Shown one piece after another: positions 62,521 to 64,000 of a stretch of DNA of 64,000 bases; position 1 is the first letter of the stretch, and each line of letters opens with the position of its first letter. The notes beneath the pieces were generated by a model that ran no database searches, was not told the origin of the DNA, and saw nothing but the letters and a program-made list of their open reading frames with translations. This stretch comes from Myxococcales bacterium (GTDB taxonomy: Bacteria; Myxococcota_A; Polyangia; Polyangiales; Polyangiaceae). The stretch covers positions 62,001 through 126,000 of the forward strand of contig CAHJWM010000003.1 in NCBI GenBank assembly GCA_903642325.1. Reading direction: 5' to 3'. A program made the translations under genes and the position numbers.

Positions 62521-62971
62521 ATATGCTTTCTGCAGCGTGCGTCTGCCCCGCTGCGCTCGACCCGACATCGGCTCGATTCGTCCGTTCGCCGCCGCATGAG
62601 CAATAAGCGGACCAGGAGTGGGCATGCTTCGCCGGGCCCGCCGCGAGCCTGCTAAAGAGCAACCTTTGGCCCCAGAACCCGGGCCAAACACCCCACTTCG
62701 ATGGACTGCGGCCGGTCGGATTGCCAATCACGGCCGGCGCCGAGGGACGTTATCGCGCGCCGTGCAGCGACGGTATGAGGCGTGATGCCTCACAGGCGGT
62801 CTGATTCGCTATCTGGGAATCGGCGTAATTGCGAATCATGCGCCGCGAACGGCTGGCCGCTCTCGAGATGCTTCGTCGTCCGCTCCGCAGGCGTCCCGTG
62901 TTCGGCAAGCATGCGACCATTCACCTCATGTTCAAGTGATGAACATAACGGCTACGAGCTCGCTCGGACCA
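62521..62971. other. 451-base intergenic region between divergent genes
   Basis: Separates the BON lipoprotein (minus) from the YtkA-like lipoprotein (plus). Apart from the inverted repeat listed separately I see no gene; short open frames lack start signals. It should contain the promoters for both directions, but I cannot place them confidently. Confidence 0.5.
62665..62688. promoter_or_regulatory. Eight-pair inverted repeat in the divergent intergenic region
   Basis: TTTGGCCC - CAGAACCC - GGGCCAAA: perfect arms with an eight-base spacer, about 145 bases upstream of the BON lipoprotein start. Could be an operator or a hairpin; no T-run follows in either direction. Confidence 0.3.
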
Positions 62972-63406
62972 ATGAGCAATGCGCCTCCGACGCGGACCTT
63001 CGTGGCTGCTGTGGCTTTGATGATGAGCGCTTGCGCGGGCGGCGCGCCCGCCTCGGGCGATACCTATCCGTCGCAGAGCCTGCTCGAGCTGATGAGCGAC
63101 TCCGGTAGACAGCGAGTGGCGGTGCGTACGGCGCCCGACCAACCCCCGACGCGTGGCGTCGTATCGATGCAGTTGACGATCGTGAATGCGGAGACGGATG
63201 CGCCGGAAGGCGGTCTCGACTTGAAGGTAGTGCCTTGGATGCCGGCGATGGGCCACGGCACCTCGGTAAAACCCACCGTCGTCGAAACGCAGACTGGGGT
63301 TTACGAGCTCGAAAATTTGGTGCTGTTCATGCCCGGAACCTGGCAGATCCTCACGCACTGGTCCGACCCCTCCGAGCATGTCACGCCGACGCTCAGCATT
63401 CGCTGA
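62972..63406 (+). CDS. YtkA-like domain lipoprotein
   Basis: About 144 aa. ATG 62972 gives a standard lipoprotein signal (TRTFVAAVALMMSAC); GTG 62936 and ATG 62939 are in-frame alternatives. The domain (~50-144) has VVPWMPAMGHGTSVKPTV and GVYELENLVLFMPGTWQI, matching YtkA/FixH-like beta domains that often accompany copper or cytochrome oxidase metallochaperone systems; the M-x2-MGH motif is a plausible metal site. The following gene starts 29 bases before its stop, so they are coupled. Confidence 0.8.
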   Translation: MSNAPPTRTFVAAVALMMSACAGGAPASGDTYPSQSLLELMSDSGRQRVAVRTAPDQPPTRGVVSMQLTIVNAETDAPEGGLDLKVVPWMPAMGHGTSVKPTVVETQTGVYELENLVLFMPGTWQILTHWSDPSEHVTPTLSIR

Positions 63407-64000
63407 AGGGTGCGCGGCGTTCGCGCTCTTCCTGAGCTGGCACAGCCTCGCGCGCGGGCAAGCGTGCTGCGCAGGAACGGGAACGGTGACGCCGGGGCGA
63501 TTGGGTTTGCACGAAGTGGCTTTGGTCGGCGTGCAGCTGAAGGGCGCGACCGAGCTGGGCTCGTTCGATGCGAAAGGCCGTTACGCAAGCACGCCCGCCG
63601 GCGCCGCCGAGCTCGACTTGGAAGAAGACGCACTCGTGGCCCTTCGCATGTTCGAGCGAGCTCAGCTGGCATTACTACTACCGATGCTCGAGACGCGCCG
63701 CGCCAGTCACGGCCTTTCAGAGCTAGGAGGTGGGGTCGGCGACCTCAATCTCAGCCTTCGCTACGACTTCACGCTCGCTGGCGCGTCGCGCGTGATGCCC
63801 GGCGTGGCGCTACTGGCCGGGATCACCTTTCCAACTGGTACGCCGTCGGATGCTGGCAATCTTCGGCCGCTCGCCACGGATGCGACTGGTATCGGCGCCT
63901 GGCAAGCGAGCGTGGGCTTGGCCTTGGAGCAGGCGATTGGGCCCTGGCTTTTGAACGCGACGGGCATCGTGGCGGCGCGCACCGCACGCACGGTGACGGC
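63378..64000 (+). CDS. Exported beta-rich protein, 3' partial
   Basis: Runs off the right edge; 207 codons visible. ATG 63378 opens a clean frame inside the end of the YtkA-like gene and encodes MSRRRSAFAEGCAAFALFL followed by a cleavage-like SLARGQA and ACCAGTGTVTP. The rest alternates hydrophobic and polar residues with Gly turns (LHEVALVGVQLKGATELGSFD, VGDLNLSLRYDFTLAG, GITFPTGTP, IGAWQASVGLALEQAIG), as in outer-membrane beta-barrel or MetA-like transporter proteins. Coupled with the YtkA-like lipoprotein, so possibly part of a metal-handling system. Family not identified with certainty. Confidence 0.75.
   Translation, partial: MSRRRSAFAEGCAAFALFLSWHSLARGQACCAGTGTVTPGRLGLHEVALVGVQLKGATELGSFDAKGRYASTPAGAAELDLEEDALVALRMFERAQLALLLPMLETRRASHGLSELGGGVGDLNLSLRYDFTLAGASRVMPGVALLAGITFPTGTPSDAGNLRPLATDATGIGAWQASVGLALEQAIGPWLLNATGIVAARTARTVT

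Noticed and set aside
1-64000. tRNA, rRNA, CRISPR arrays, insertion sequences, phage or integrase genes
   Set aside because: Looked for by eye on both strands; no cloverleaf-like sequences, regularly spaced repeats, transposase motifs or terminal inverted repeats were seen.

Overview
The window is dense, high-GC bacterial chromosome that looks like Myxococcota, probably a Polyangia/Sorangium-type genome. The evidence is three eukaryote-like Ser/Thr kinase genes with large accessory domains, FHA, MshEN and DUF4388-type modules, a TonB-dependent receptor carrying its own TonB C-terminal domain, many lipoproteins with Gly/Ala/Ser/Glu-rich linkers, and GTG/TTG starts. The placement is inferred from gene content, not from a marker phylogeny. 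I see no rRNA, tRNA, CRISPR array, insertion sequence or prophage.

Layout. 1-8.5 kb: housekeeping genes on the + strand: ribF (cut by the left edge), two myxobacterial-type unknowns, prfB with an intact programmed +1 frameshift, lysS, and a LolC/E-LolD-like ABC exporter pair. 8.7-13.2 kb: an accessory patch that reads as a small specialised-metabolism locus. It holds a DMATS-type aromatic prenyltransferase fused to a degenerate haem-oxygenase-fold domain, a Tat-exported cytokinin-dehydrogenase-like flavoenzyme, and an intact haem-oxygenase-like putative diiron enzyme. A 16-codon ORF with its own Shine-Dalgarno sits just before the prenyltransferase. 13.3-17.2 kb: a STAS/SEC14-like protein, beta-carbonic anhydrase, arginine N-succinyltransferase and an AlaC-type aminotransferase. 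17.2-28.6 kb: minus-strand signalling and surface genes: a 1301-aa PknK-like kinase, a membrane-anchored NtrC-like AAA+ protein without its catalytic motifs, secreted or Cys-rich proteins, and a transmembrane kinase.

28.9-38.2 kb: a PIN-PhoH ATPase, a DUF1704 metallopeptidase, exonuclease III, a self-fused TonB/TonB-dependent receptor with a coupled lipoprotein, a small lipoprotein, and a beta-propeller lipoprotein preceded on its own strand by a well-conserved cobalamin riboswitch. 38.3-47 kb: a kinase-FHA-degenerate GGDEF protein and its membrane partner, then a minus-strand block malQ - Omp85-like - DUF4390-like - CysG_N-like, then a TerC protein. 46.4-52.8 kb: lipoproteins, manC, uvrB, and rplM-rpsI. 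53-64 kb: an MshEN/HD-GYP/REC/DUF4388 response protein, a photolyase, a divergent alkylation-repair pair (ogt and an ada-alkA fusion), small stress-type proteins, a BON lipoprotein, a YtkA-like lipoprotein, and an exported protein cut by the right edge.

The two places most worth pursuing are the DMATS/flavoenzyme/haem-oxygenase-like locus (8742-13237) and the cobalamin-riboswitch-controlled beta-propeller lipoprotein next to the TonB receptor (32219-38108). All domain calls are by eye from motifs; no database search was run.
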